A DNA stretch of 64,000 bases from DAITQM01 sp039794245 (GCA_039794245.1 JBDIVS010000013.1:17440-81439), one strand, 5' to 3'; counted from the first letter of the stretch, positions 46,458 to 56,224 are shown. Translations and numbers: made by a program. Notes: generated by a model from the letters alone, not told the origin.

Positions 46458-46490
46458 GCATAAATTGTAATTCTGATTTACAATTTATGC
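46458..46490. promoter_or_regulatory. Perfect 13-bp-arm palindrome abutting the ATPase start codon
   Basis: GCATAAATTGTAA and TTACAATTTATGC flank seven bases (TTCTGAT). The right arm ends at the base before the ATG at 46491, so no Shine-Dalgarno can fit. TACAAT at 46479-46484 inside the arm could be a -10 box placing transcription start on the A of the ATG. An operator for autoregulation or an RNA hairpin that hides the start are both possible. Confidence 0.6.
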
Positions 46491-47672
46491 ATGTCAAAGC
46501 CACGTAAGTTCGAAATCATCCTCCGCGACCTGGCCCGCCAATACCCGGCGCTGACCGTGACCGGGCCGCGCCAGTCGGGTAAGACAACGCTGTGCCGGAC
46601 GGTATTCCGTGAGCATGGCTACGTCAACCTCGAACCGCTGGACCTGCGTGAATACGCGCGCTCCGACCCCCGCGGGCTGCTGGCTGAGTATCCCGGTGGG
46701 CTGATCCTTGACGAGATCCAGCATGCCCCGGAGATCCTTGGCTATTTGCAGGAAGCCATCGACGAGGATCCTAGGCCGGGGCGCTTTGTACTGACCGGTT
46801 CGCAACATTTCGCGCTTTCTTCATCGATCAGTCAGTCACTGGCCGGACGGACTGCGGTGCTCGAGTTGTTGCCGCTCAGCCTGGAGGAGTACGAAGGGTT
46901 CGGGGTAGCGGTCGAGGATCTGTTCGAAGTGATGTTCGCCGGCGGTTACCCGCGCATTCACGATCGCGGCTTAACGCCGGGCCGCTGGTTGGCCGACTAT
47001 GTTGCGACCTACGTCGAGCGCGACGTGCGCCAGGTCGCCAACGTTTCCGACCTGACGGCTTTTTCGACCTTTCTGCGCCTGTGCGCCGTACACACGGCCC
47101 AGGAAGTCAACCTGAGTGCACTCGGCGCCGATGCCGGTATCTCGCACAACACGGCGCGTGCCTGGCTTTCGATACTGGAGACGAGTTACCTGGTGAGGCG
47201 GGTGCCGGCTTGGCAACACAACATCCGCAAGCAATTGGTCAAGGCGCCGAAGATGTACTTCCTGGACTCGGGGCTCGTGTGCCACCTGCTGGGCATCCGC
47301 GGCGCCGATGAATTGCGGCATCATCCTTTGCGCGGCGCGATTTTCGAAAGTTGGGCGGCCAGTGAAATCTACAAGCACCAGACGCACCGGGGCGGGCAGC
47401 CGGCGCTGTTTCATTACCGCGAATCGCGCGGCGCCGAGATCGACTTATTGGTCCAATCCGGCCCGCGGTTGATCGCCTGCGAGATGAAATCGGGCGCCAC
47501 GCTGCACGCCGGTTTTTTCCAGCATTTACTGAAATTCGAGGAGCGCTTAGGATTGTTGCCGTCACCTCCGGAACTGAGTCTGCGGCTGGTTTACGGCGGC
47601 GATCGGCGGCAGCGGCGATCGGGCGTCGATTGCCTCGACTGGCGCCACATCCACGCGCTGGATTGGTCATAA
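46491..47672 (+). CDS. AAA-family ATPase with DUF4143 domain
   Basis: 393 residues. Walker A GPRQSGKT at 25-32, Walker B GLILDEIQHAPEILGYLQ, sensor FVLTGSQHFAL, then a DUF4143 winged-helix/nuclease-like C-terminal domain from about residue 190 with RESRGAEIDLLVQSG and a late acidic-lysine pair (CEMKSG) resembling a PD-(D/E)XK core. This family is widespread and often mobile; its function is unknown, and links to toxin-antitoxin or defence roles have been suggested but not shown. It stands alone behind a palindrome. Confidence 0.88.
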   Translation: MSKPRKFEIILRDLARQYPALTVTGPRQSGKTTLCRTVFREHGYVNLEPLDLREYARSDPRGLLAEYPGGLILDEIQHAPEILGYLQEAIDEDPRPGRFVLTGSQHFALSSSISQSLAGRTAVLELLPLSLEEYEGFGVAVEDLFEVMFAGGYPRIHDRGLTPGRWLADYVATYVERDVRQVANVSDLTAFSTFLRLCAVHTAQEVNLSALGADAGISHNTARAWLSILETSYLVRRVPAWQHNIRKQLVKAPKMYFLDSGLVCHLLGIRGADELRHHPLRGAIFESWAASEIYKHQTHRGGQPALFHYRESRGAEIDLLVQSGPRLIACEMKSGATLHAGFFQHLLKFEERLGLLPSPPELSLRLVYGGDRRQRRSGVDCLDWRHIHALDWS

Positions 47673-47724
47673 CGGTGACCTTTCCCGCTCACTCCCGTCC
47701 TCGTTCACTCAATCGGAAAATAAT

Positions 47725-47822
47725 CCACCACGAATGACACGAAGGGAAACGAAAGCTGGCGCCGCGCGATACATCCTGAAACCGTTTCGTACGCTTCGTG
47801 GCCTTCGGTGAAATCCGATTTT
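47725..47822. repeat. CACGAAGG-type intergenic inverted repeat
   Basis: TCCACCACGAATGACACGAA at 47725 and its partner CTTCGTGGCCTTCGGTGAA form the arms of an imperfect palindrome between the ATPase and mutS 3' ends. The family recurs at about 91-147 and 62194-62285. Confidence 0.65.
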
Positions 47823-47850
47823 TTTCCAGCCATCACTCATTAGAATATAT

Positions 47851-50400
47851 TTATCGTTCGAGTTTTTTCAGGGCGTAGAGGGCGTCGAGCGCCTGGCGCG
47901 GCGTGAGCTGATCGGGGTCGATTTCGGCGAGCGCTTCGAGTGCCGGGGCGGGGCGGGCTTCGGGCAGCGGCCGGTCGAACAGGCCGGGTTGTGCCGGATC
48001 GATCGCGGCGTTGTGTTCGAGGATGCGCAACCGCTCGCGGGCGCGGCGGATCACGGTGGCCGGCACGCCGGCCAGCGCGGCGACTTCGAGTCCGTAGCTC
48101 TGGTTCGCGGCGCCGTCACGGACGGAATGCAAAAAGACGATCCGCTCGTTGTGTTCGACCGCCGCGAGGTGGACGTTGACGATGCCGGGATATTCGCCGG
48201 CCAGCCGGGTCAGTTCGAAATAGTGCGTCGCGAACAAGGTCAGAGCGCGGATCTTCGTCGCCAGTTCGACGGCGCAGGCATAAGCCAGCGACAAGCCGTC
48301 GTAAGTACTGGTGCCGCGCCCGATCTCGTCCATGATCACCAGGCTTTCGGCGGTGGCATTGTGCAGGATGTTGGCCGTTTCGATCATTTCGACCATGAAC
48401 GTCGATTGGCCGCGGGTCAGGTCATCGCCGGCGCCGATGCGCGTGAAAATCCGGTCGAGCGGACCGAATTCGGCCTCCTCGGCCGGCACAAAACTGCCGG
48501 CGTGGGCGAGCACGGCGATGATCGCGACCTGCCGCATGTAGGTCGATTTACCGCCCATGTTCGGGCCGGTGACGATCAGCATCCGGCGCTCGGCGTCGAG
48601 CACACAGTCGTTGGCGACGAACGGTTCCTGGCGCGCCTGTTCGATGACCGGGTGGCGGCCGGCGCGAATCCGGATGCCGGGCACGTCGCTGAAGCGCGGT
48701 GCGTTGAAGCCGAAGCGGGCGGCGCGCTCGGCGAAGCAGGCCAGGGCATCGAGGCGGGCGATAAGCGCCGCCTGGCGGCGCATCGTCGCCTGCGCTGTGG
48801 CGAGGCGGGCGAGCAGCGCCTGGTAGAGCTCGTTTTCGCGGGCCAGCGCCTGGTCGCGGGCCTTGAGGATCTTTTCCTCGAAAGCCTTGAGCTCGGGCGT
48901 GATATAGCGTTCGGCGTTTTTCAGCGTCTGGCGGCGGACATAATCGCCAGGCGCCTGGGCGGCGTAGATTTTTGACAGCTCGAGATAAAAACCGTGAACC
49001 TTGTTGTAGCCGACTTTCAGGGCGTTGATCCCGGTGCGCCGGCGCTCGCGGCTTTCGAATTCTACGAGCCAGTCGTCGCTGTTGCGGCTCAATCCCCGCA
49101 GTTCGTCGAGTTCGGCGTCGTAGCCGGCGGCGATCACACCGCCGTCGCGGATCTGCGCCGCCGGCTCGGCCTCCACGGCGCGGTGCAGAAGTTCACGCTC
49201 TTCCGGGCCGTCGGGTAATTCGTCGACCAGCAGCCTGAGTTCGACCGGTTCGCAGGATTTCAGCCATTGGCGCAAAGCCGGCACGCGATCCAGACCGGAG
49301 CGCAAGCCGGCCAGATCGCGCGGCCTGGCGCTGCCGAGCACGACCCGCGTGATGATCCGTTCGAGGTCGGGGATTTCGTTGAGCAGGGCGCGCAGTTCGC
49401 GGTGGCGGTCGCTGTCGAGCAGCGCCTCGACGCTGGCCAGCCGGCGGCGGATGCGCTGGCGGTCGCGCAGCGGCTGGCCGAGCCAGCGGCGAAGGAGGCG
49501 GCTGCCCATCGCTGTTTTGCAGCAGTCCATCAGCGCGGTGAGCGTGTGCTCGCTGCGCCCCAGAGGATGTTCGTCGATCTCGAGATTGCGGCGGCTCGTG
49601 CCGTCGAGTTGCAGATCGTCGCCGCCGGACTCGAAGCGCAGGCCGGTCAAGTGGGCCAGCCGCCCCTGCTGCGTGTTCCGGACGTAATATAGCAGGGCGC
49701 CGGCCGCAGCGATCGCCGCCGGCCGGCCATTGACCCCGAAGCCGTCCAGCGATTGGACCGCGAACTGTTCACACAGCAGCCGTGCGCCGCCGGCGGCGTC
49801 GAAATGCCAGGGGGGGATGGAGCGGATCGCTTTCAGCCAGGGCAGGCGGGATGCCAGATTCGAGCCTTCGGCGGCGATCAGCTCGGCCGGTTGCAGGCGT
49901 TCCAGTTCGGTGATGAGGGCGGCGGTGTGCGGCACTTCGCGGACCAGGAAGCGGCCGGCGGCCAGGTCCAGCCAGGCGAGCCCCGCACCGTGGTCGAATT
50001 CGGCCACCGCGGCGATCAGCGCCTCGCGCCGTTCGCTGAGCAGCGCCTCGTCGGTCAAGGTGCCGGGGGTGACGACGCGCACCACGCGGCGCTCGACCAG
50101 TGCCTTGCCCGGCGTCACCTCGCCGACCTGTTCGCAGATCGCCGCCGATTCGCCCAGTTTCAGCAGCCGGGCGAGGTAGTTGTCGGCGCTGTGGTGCGGG
50201 ATGCCGGCCATCGGGATCGGCGCACCGGCCGACTGGCCGCGGCGGGTCAAGGTCAGGTCGAGCAATCTGGCGGCGCGGCGGGCGTCGTCGTAGAACAGCT
50301 CGTAAAAATCGCCCATCCGGAAAAACAGCAACGTGTCCGGATAATCCGCCTTGATCCGGAAGTACTGCTGCATCAGCGGGGTGTGCTGGGCGATGTCCAT
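47851..50400 (-). CDS. mutS: DNA mismatch repair protein MutS
   Basis: 849 residues. The mismatch-binding GDFYELFYDDARRAA near the N-terminus, Walker A VTGPNMGGKSTYM, Walker B SLVIMDEIGRGTSTYDGLS and the C-terminal dimerisation region are complete. It starts mismatch repair by recognising mispairs. pncC is divergent, 101 bp away; recA, which often follows pncC, is not here. No mutL is in the window. Confidence 0.96.
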   Translation of the reverse strand: MDIAQHTPLMQQYFRIKADYPDTLLFFRMGDFYELFYDDARRAARLLDLTLTRRGQSAGAPIPMAGIPHHSADNYLARLLKLGESAAICEQVGEVTPGKALVERRVVRVVTPGTLTDEALLSERREALIAAVAEFDHGAGLAWLDLAAGRFLVREVPHTAALITELERLQPAELIAAEGSNLASRLPWLKAIRSIPPWHFDAAGGARLLCEQFAVQSLDGFGVNGRPAAIAAAGALLYYVRNTQQGRLAHLTGLRFESGGDDLQLDGTSRRNLEIDEHPLGRSEHTLTALMDCCKTAMGSRLLRRWLGQPLRDRQRIRRRLASVEALLDSDRHRELRALLNEIPDLERIITRVVLGSARPRDLAGLRSGLDRVPALRQWLKSCEPVELRLLVDELPDGPEERELLHRAVEAEPAAQIRDGGVIAAGYDAELDELRGLSRNSDDWLVEFESRERRRTGINALKVGYNKVHGFYLELSKIYAAQAPGDYVRRQTLKNAERYITPELKAFEEKILKARDQALARENELYQALLARLATAQATMRRQAALIARLDALACFAERAARFGFNAPRFSDVPGIRIRAGRHPVIEQARQEPFVANDCVLDAERRMLIVTGPNMGGKSTYMRQVAIIAVLAHAGSFVPAEEAEFGPLDRIFTRIGAGDDLTRGQSTFMVEMIETANILHNATAESLVIMDEIGRGTSTYDGLSLAYACAVELATKIRALTLFATHYFELTRLAGEYPGIVNVHLAAVEHNERIVFLHSVRDGAANQSYGLEVAALAGVPATVIRRARERLRILEHNAAIDPAQPGLFDRPLPEARPAPALEALAEIDPDQLTPRQALDALYALKKLER

Positions 50401-50501
50401 GGCCTATCCGTCGTGCGTGCCCCGGCCGCCGGCCGGTGGTGCTGGCAAAGATGAACGAGGAAGTGTAACGTAGCCGTTTGTGGCACGACAGCGGAACGAA
50501 C

Positions 50502-51017
50502 ATGGGCGCTGAAATGACAAGCACGGCGGCCGAGGCGCACTGCGTCGCCGAGGTGGCGACGCTGGCCGCCGCCCTCCAGGCGCGTGGCTGGTCGCTGGCC
50601 ACCGCCGAATCGTGTACCGGCGGCTGGCTCGCCAAGATACTGACCGACCTCGCCGGCAGCTCCGCGTGGTTTGAGCGCGGCTTTGTGACCTACAGCAATG
50701 CCGCCAAGTGCGACATGCTCGGGGTCAGCGAAGCACTGCTCGAAAGCGAAGGCGCGGTCAGCGAAGCGGTGGCCGTGGCGATGGCCGCCGGTGCCTTCGA
50801 CCGCAGCCAGGCGCAATTGGCGATCGCCCTGACCGGGATTGCCGGGCCCGGCGGCGGGACGGCCGGCAAACCGGTCGGTACCGTCTGCTACGCCGTGGCG
50901 ATGGCCGGCCGGATGCCGCACGGCGGCACCTGGCATTTCGCCGGTGAGCGCGATGCCGTCCGCTGGCAGACAGTGTGCGCGGCGTTGGATCTTCTGATCC
51001 GCGCGATGCGGCATTGA
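50502..51017 (+). CDS. pncC: Nicotinamide-nucleotide amidohydrolase PncC (CinA C-terminal domain)
   Basis: 171 residues. It deamidates NMN to nicotinate mononucleotide in the pyridine nucleotide cycle. LATAESCTGGWLAKILTDL holds the Ser/Cys site residues, then FVTYSNAAKCDMLGVS and ALTGIAGPGGGTAGKPVGTV. Start could also be 50514. It stands alone without the N-terminal CinA domain, which is the common form near mutS in gammaproteobacteria. Confidence 0.92.
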   Translation: MGAEMTSTAAEAHCVAEVATLAAALQARGWSLATAESCTGGWLAKILTDLAGSSAWFERGFVTYSNAAKCDMLGVSEALLESEGAVSEAVAVAMAAGAFDRSQAQLAIALTGIAGPGGGTAGKPVGTVCYAVAMAGRMPHGGTWHFAGERDAVRWQTVCAALDLLIRAMRH

Positions 51018-51038
51018 GGATTGACCGGGAGAACGGGT

Positions 51039-52115
51039 TTGGTAGTTGTAATCAACGACTGGCTGCGCCGGACCTTCGCCAATCAGGAACTGGTGATCCT
51101 GGCTCTGGTGCTGGTTTTCGGCGCGCTCCTGGTGATTTTTCTCGGCCGGATGCTGGCCCCGGTGATCACCGCGCTGATTTTCGCCTACTTGCTCGAGGGT
51201 TTGGTCAAGCGCCTGGAGCGCTTACGCCTGCCGCGCTGGGCCGCGGTCTGGGCGGTGTTCCTCGCCTTTCTGACCGGTTTCGTTTTCGTGCTGTTCGGCA
51301 TGGCGCCGCTGCTCTCGCGCCAGGTGGCCCAGTTGGTGCAACAGATCCCCGAATACCTCGGCCGCATGCAGCTTGTGATCCGGCTGCTGCCGGAGCGCTA
51401 CCCGCAGTTGATCACGCCGCAGCAGGCCGATGACCTGACCGCCAGGATCGGAGCCGACCTCGCCCAGTTCGGCCAAAAGCTCCTGGCCATGTCGTTCTCC
51501 TCGGTCGTCGGCCTGATGACGCTGATGGTGTTTCTGGTGCTGATCCCGCTGCTCGTTTTCTTTTTCCTCAAGGACAAGGAAAAGCTCATGGGCTGGATCG
51601 GCGGTTTCGTGCCGCGCAACCGAACGCTCGTCCGCCAGGTGTGGCACGAAGTGGACGGCCAGATGGGCAATTACGTCCGCGGCAAGGTGCTCGAAATCCT
51701 GATCGTCGGCGCCGTGACTTACGTGACCTTCTCGCTGCTCGGCCTGCAATACGCCATCCTGCTCGCCACGATCACCGGCTTTTCGGTGCTGATCCCGTAT
51801 ATCGGCGCCACCATCGTCACCGTGCCGGTGTTCGCTGTGGCCTTTTTCCAGTGGGGCTGGGGGCCGGACCTCTTCTGGGTGATGGTTGCCTACGGCATCA
51901 TCCAGGCCCTCGACGGCAACGTCCTGGTGCCGCTTTTGTTCTCCGAGGTCGTCGATCTGCACCCGGTCGGCATCATCATCGCGATCCTCGTCTTCGGCGG
52001 TATCTGGGGCTTCTGGGGCGTCTTTTTCGCCATCCCGCTCGCCACCTTGGTCAACGCCGTCCTCCGCGCCTGGCCCCGCACCCCGCCCGATACCCCACCG
52101 CCCCAGCCCGAATAA
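51039..52115 (+). CDS. AI-2E-family (PerM-like) transporter
   Basis: 358 residues from the TTG at 51039, with GGGAGA upstream; a TTG at 51021 is an alternative. About eight helices. VFFFLKDKEKLMGWIGGFVP, VIPYIGA-like SVLIPYIGATIVTVPV and IIQALDGNVLVPLLFSEVVD are family marks. Members export AI-2 or act as proton- or sodium-linked transporters; the substrate here is unknown. No luxS is in the window. It is 21 bp from pncC and probably cotranscribed. Confidence 0.88.
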   Translation: MVVVINDWLRRTFANQELVILALVLVFGALLVIFLGRMLAPVITALIFAYLLEGLVKRLERLRLPRWAAVWAVFLAFLTGFVFVLFGMAPLLSRQVAQLVQQIPEYLGRMQLVIRLLPERYPQLITPQQADDLTARIGADLAQFGQKLLAMSFSSVVGLMTLMVFLVLIPLLVFFFLKDKEKLMGWIGGFVPRNRTLVRQVWHEVDGQMGNYVRGKVLEILIVGAVTYVTFSLLGLQYAILLATITGFSVLIPYIGATIVTVPVFAVAFFQWGWGPDLFWVMVAYGIIQALDGNVLVPLLFSEVVDLHPVGIIIAILVFGGIWGFWGVFFAIPLATLVNAVLRAWPRTPPDTPPPQPE

Positions 52116-52238
52116 GGCGCCCCCGCATTTTTGTCGCCTGCCCGCGCGACGGCGCTCCATGGCCGCATCTTTGCCTACCGCAACACCGCGACCGTTCCGC
52201 AGCCTGCGCTACAATGCCCGCCCTGAACCCCAGAACCC

Positions 52239-52383
<145 letters not shown>

Positions 52384-52386
52384 TAG

Positions 52387-52567
52387 GCCCGCCTGATTGA
52401 CCATCCGTTCTACTGCGGCGGCGCCATGACTTGCGTCTGCGCCGTTTCACTCGGTCGCGCCTCCTCGACGTACAATCAAGTACGCCTGCGGTGCGCTCGG
52501 TCGCGAAACGACACAGCCGCAAGCCCTGGCACCCCCTCGCGACGAACGGATGGTCAATCAGGCGGGC
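52387..52567. repeat. 181-base imperfect palindrome next to tRNA-Ser
   Basis: Outer arms of 24 perfectly paired bases: GCCCGCCTGATTGACCATCC at 52387 and its complement ending at 52567. The 133 bases between are themselves an imperfect palindrome (for example GCGCCATGACTTGCGTC against the inverted GTGCCAGGGCTTGCGGC), centred on CGTACAATCAAGTACG. No protein signature. It may be a non-autonomous mobile repeat. Confidence 0.75.
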
Positions 52568-52888
52568 TTGATGCGAACCCTGTTCGACAAACGCGGCAGG
52601 ACTGCCGCGTTGACGCACGAAGTGCGCCCGCAGGGCGAGCGCCATGGATGGCGCGAGCCAAAAAAATCATGATCAACCCACCCTCAAAACAATCCCGGCC
52701 CGGAAGCCAGGGATGGCTTGCCCGCGGCGCCGGTGCATGCACCGGCGCTGCGAAGCCAGGTGCGGACATGCGCCGCACCTGGCGTGTTCCGAGCCGCCCG
52801 GGATGGGCGGATTCGGAACCGAAATCCAGCCGACCTCTCGCCACGAATTGCCCTATCCCAGTCGCACTGTGATAAGCCTTGCCACAAC
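52568..52888. other. Non-coding stretch with two further perfect hairpins
   Basis: No convincing gene. It contains a 22-base perfect palindrome, GCGCCGGTGCATGCACCGGC plus GC, at 52727-52748, and a hairpin at 52755-52783 with 11-base arms (GCCAGGTGCGG/CCGCACCTGGC). The text around AAGCCAGGGATGG and GTGTTCCGAGCCG recurs at about 52930-52960, so the stretch contains diverged direct duplications. Confidence 0.6.
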
Positions 52889-52928
52889 GGGCCTTTTTTT
52901 ATGAGTGGCGGAGAGGGTGTAGGCCCGC
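52889..52928. repeat. Second copy of the inverted tRNA-Ser end plus half-terminator
   Basis: Forty bases matching 52353-52392 with one mismatch: the U-rich half of the terminator, then TGGCGGAGAGGGTG (the reverse complement of the tRNA-Ser 3' end), then TAGGCCCGC. The direct copies flank about 496 bases of palindromic DNA. Confidence 0.8.
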
Positions 52929-53126
52929 AAGCCAGGGATGGCGTGTTCCGAGCCGTCCGGGACGAGCGGCTTCGGACCCGACATTCAGTTCTTGTGTCAG
53001 CGGCGGCCTACACGCCGCGCCAGCGGTGGCCTACAATCCGATTGGTAAACCGCCGCTATCGGGGATGCCGGCGGGAAGCTATGCTGGCGGCACAACACCG
53101 AAAGAACCTCATCCCCGGAGTGGCGC

Positions 53127-53846
53127 ATGATCAAAGTAGTGATAGTCGATGACCATGATCTGGTCCGAACCGGCCTGAAACATATCCTGGCGAAGGCCGG
53201 CGATATCGAAGTGATCGCCGAGGCCGCCGACGGCGAGCAGGCGATTCGCCTGTACCGCGAGTTGAAGCCCGATGTCCTGCTGACCGATATCGGCATGCCG
53301 GGCCTGTCGGGCCTCGAAGTCACGCACCGGCTGCGCGCCGGCCACCCCGACGCCCGGATCATCATCCTGACGGCGTTTGCCCAGCAGCCGTTTCCGCGGC
53401 GCTTGATGGAAGCCGGCGCCAGGGGCTATCTGACCAAGGCTTCAGCCGCCGAGGAACTGATCGCCGCGATCCGGGCGGTGGCCGCCGGGCAAACTTACAT
53501 CGGCACGGATATTGCCCAGCAGATGGCGGTGACGTTGTTGGAAGGGACGAAGAAAACGCCCATGGATGCGTTGTCGGCCCGTGAGATCGAAGTGATGATG
53601 TTGCTGGTCCAGGGCGTGCCATTACCCCAGATCGCCAGGGCGATTGCGATCAGCCCGAAAACGGCCAGCACTTATAAGACCCGGATTCTGGACAAGCTCC
53701 GCGTCAAAAATGTGATTGAGCTGACCCGGATGGCGGTGCACTTCGGGATGATCGAAACCATCCCGGCAGGGCCCGCGCCGGCGCCTCAGGAGGACGAGAC
53801 GGCGGCCGGCGGCGCGGCCGCCGAGGGGGCCGAAGGAGGCGGTTAA
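53127..53846 (+). CDS. GacA/UvrY-like response regulator
   Basis: 239 residues. Receiver domain 1-120 with acidic pocket VDDHD, phospho-acceptor Asp54 in LLTDIGMPG and Lys in YLTKAS; LuxR-type helix-turn-helix about 145-210 with LSAREIEVMMLLVQG and SPKTASTYKTRILDKL. The spacing and KTASTYK match the GacA/UvrY/SirA group, which controls Csr small RNAs. uvrC, the usual neighbour, is absent. The Ala/Gly/Glu-rich tail is longer than usual, and its TAA overlaps the convergent rne stop. Confidence 0.87.
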   Translation: MIKVVIVDDHDLVRTGLKHILAKAGDIEVIAEAADGEQAIRLYRELKPDVLLTDIGMPGLSGLEVTHRLRAGHPDARIIILTAFAQQPFPRRLMEAGARGYLTKASAAEELIAAIRAVAAGQTYIGTDIAQQMAVTLLEGTKKTPMDALSAREIEVMMLLVQGVPLPQIARAIAISPKTASTYKTRILDKLRVKNVIELTRMAVHFGMIETIPAGPAPAPQEDETAAGGAAAEGAEGGG

Positions 53847-56224
53847 GGTTCGCCGATGGATTCGGCTTGTCTGACCTGTTCCGCGGGCTGGTTATCCCCA
53901 GTTGCCGCGGCTGCCGGATGAGCCGTCCTGATCGGGTCCTGTACTGTCACCGGCCGGGCAGGGTGGTCTGCTGGGGCCGGGGTTTCTACGGCCGTCGCAG
54001 CACCGGGCGGTGCGGTGGAGGGGGCGTTCTCCGCAGCGGCCGGGACAGCGGCCGGTGTGGCGGGTGATCGGCCGGTGCCGTCCTGGCCGACCTGACCCAC
54101 TGGCGCAGCCGCCTGTTTTCGCGCCTCCCGCGCTTCCCGCGCTTCACGGCGGCGCCGGCCACCGCGCCGGCCGCGGCGGCGTTCGGGACCGGAGCGGGCC
54201 GGGGCGGCGGGCTGGGCCGATGGCAGTCCATGCCCGGCTTCGGCCGCGGCCGCTTCTGCCACCTGCCCCTCGGCCGCGCGCGGCGGGGTTGGGGTTTGCG
54301 TTGCCGTGCCACCTGGAGGTGACGCCGGGCGGGTTTGGGGCGGGCGTTCCGCCGGTCGCGGCGCCCCCGCTTTCCCCCTGCGCTGCTCCTCGCCGGACTG
54401 ATCCGGCACTTTGTGCTTTGCCGGCCGCCGGCCGCCGGTCGCTACGTCGCGGCGGTGGCGATATTCACCGGGCCGCGGCCGGATGGGAGGTTTGCGTGCC
54501 GCTTGGGGTGGATGCCGGTCGGCAGGTGCGGCCGGAGCGGCGGATTTTTGCGGCGCGAGCGATTGCCACCAGGCATGCAGATTGCGCCACAAGGCGCGCC
54601 ACGGGCGTTCTTTGACGACGGGGGGCGGCGCTTCGGGTTTGATGCCGCGTACCGCGGGCACTTCGCGCTCGATCATCTCGCGGGCGGCGGCCAGTGGCGT
54701 TTCGGCCGCTGTCTCTTCCGCCACCATCAGATAGCTGGGTTCGCTCGATGTTTCGCCGGTCCGCAAACGGCGGATCTCGAAGTGCGGCGTTTCCATGGAC
54801 TCGTTGGCGACGATCAGCACCGGCAGCTGGTTGCGTTTTTCCAGTTCGCGGAGCTGTTCGCGTTTTTCATTGAGCAGGAAATTGGCGGCGGCGACCGGCG
54901 CCTGGACGATGATCTGCCCGGTGTTTTCCTTCATCGCCGCCTCCTCGATCAGCCTCAGGATCGACAAAGCGAGCGATTCGACGCTGCGAATCACGCCGTG
55001 TCCCATGCAGCGCGGGCAGGTGATCTGGCTGGCTTCGCCGAGCGACGGCCTGAGTCTCTGGCGCGACAGTTCGAGCAGCCCGAAACGCGAGATCCGACCG
55101 AGTTGGACGCGGGCGCGGTCTTCGCTCATCGCAGCGCGCAGGCGCTCCTCGACGGCCCGCTGGTTGCCGCGGTCGTTCATGTCGATGAAATCGATGACGA
55201 TCAGACCGCCGAGGTCGCGCAGCCTGAGCTGGCGGGCGATTTCGTCGGCCGCCTCGAGATTGGTCTGCAACGCGGTGGCTTCGATATCGGCGCCCTTGGT
55301 GGCGCGCGCCGAGTTGATGTCGATCGACAGCAAAGCTTCGGTCTTGTCGAAAACCAGGGCGCCGCCGGACGGCAGCCGGACGTCGCGGCGGAACGCGGTC
55401 TCGATCTGGCTTTCGATCTGGAAGCGGCTGAACAGCGGCACGTCGCCCTCGTAGGACTTGAGACGTTTCAGGTGCCGGGGCATCACCATCTGGATGAATT
55501 CCCGTGCCGCGTTGTAAACCGCTTCGTTGTCGATGATGATTTCGCCGATGTCGTCGCGGAAATAATCGCGCAGCGCGCGGATGATCAGATTGCTTTCCTG
55601 GTAGATCAGGCACGGCGCCCGGCGCTCGGCCGCCGCGGCTTCGATCGCCCGCCACAACTGCAAGAGGTAATCGAGGTCCCATTGCAGTTCTTCGACGGTG
55701 CGTTCGACGCCGGCCGTGCGGACGATCAAGCTGGTGTCCGGGGGGACCGTCAGTTGGTCGAGCAGGTCACGGATCTGCCGCCTTTCGTCGCCGAGGATCC
55801 GCCGCGAGACACCGCCGCCTTCGGTGTTGTTTGGCATCAGAACCAGGTAACGGCCGGCAAGGCTGATATAGGTGGTCAGTGCCGCGCCCTTGGTGCCGCG
55901 TTCTTCCTTGTTGACCTGGACCAATAGTTCCTGCCCTTCGGTCAGCGCTTCGCGGATCGGGGCACGGGGATTGTTGCGGGCTTTTTCCTGGTACAGGCGC
56001 GGCTGGATTTCCTTGAGCGGCAGAAAGCCGTGGCGCTCGGCGCCGTAATCGACGAAGCAGGCCTCGAGGCTGGGTTCGATCCGGGTGACCCGGCCCTTGT
56101 AGATGTTGGCCTTTTTCTGTTCCTGGGCGGGGGTCTCGATGTCGAGGTTGAGCAGGAGTTGGCCATCGGCGATGGCGACCCGCAGCTCTTCGGGCTGCGT
56201 GGCATTGATCAGCATGCGTTTCAT
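53843..56224 (-). CDS. rne: Ribonuclease E
   Basis: 793 residues, starting at 56224 with MKRMLINATQPEELRVAI. S1 domain about 36-120; catalytic aspartates in LLSIDINSAR and LIVIDFIDMNDRGNQ; the zinc-link CPRCMGHG joins dimers. The C-terminal 270 residues are a disordered Arg/Pro/Ala-rich tail with RRRGRRGGRRRREAREAREA, serving RNA and degradosome binding. It cuts mRNA and processes rRNA and tRNA. The 3' end touches the response regulator stop. Confidence 0.95.
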   Translation of the reverse strand: MKRMLINATQPEELRVAIADGQLLLNLDIETPAQEQKKANIYKGRVTRIEPSLEACFVDYGAERHGFLPLKEIQPRLYQEKARNNPRAPIREALTEGQELLVQVNKEERGTKGAALTTYISLAGRYLVLMPNNTEGGGVSRRILGDERRQIRDLLDQLTVPPDTSLIVRTAGVERTVEELQWDLDYLLQLWRAIEAAAAERRAPCLIYQESNLIIRALRDYFRDDIGEIIIDNEAVYNAAREFIQMVMPRHLKRLKSYEGDVPLFSRFQIESQIETAFRRDVRLPSGGALVFDKTEALLSIDINSARATKGADIEATALQTNLEAADEIARQLRLRDLGGLIVIDFIDMNDRGNQRAVEERLRAAMSEDRARVQLGRISRFGLLELSRQRLRPSLGEASQITCPRCMGHGVIRSVESLALSILRLIEEAAMKENTGQIIVQAPVAAANFLLNEKREQLRELEKRNQLPVLIVANESMETPHFEIRRLRTGETSSEPSYLMVAEETAAETPLAAAREMIEREVPAVRGIKPEAPPPVVKERPWRALWRNLHAWWQSLAPQKSAAPAAPADRHPPQAARKPPIRPRPGEYRHRRDVATGGRRPAKHKVPDQSGEEQRRGKAGAPRPAERPPQTRPASPPGGTATQTPTPPRAAEGQVAEAAAAEAGHGLPSAQPAAPARSGPERRRGRRGGRRRREAREAREARKQAAAPVGQVGQDGTGRSPATPAAVPAAAENAPSTAPPGAATAVETPAPADHPARPVTVQDPIRTAHPAAAATGDNQPAEQVRQAESIGEP

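Noticed and set aside
54335..55927. Long open frame antisense to rne (530 codons)
   Set aside because: Shadow of the RNase E catalytic domain; no start signal and no family-like motif.
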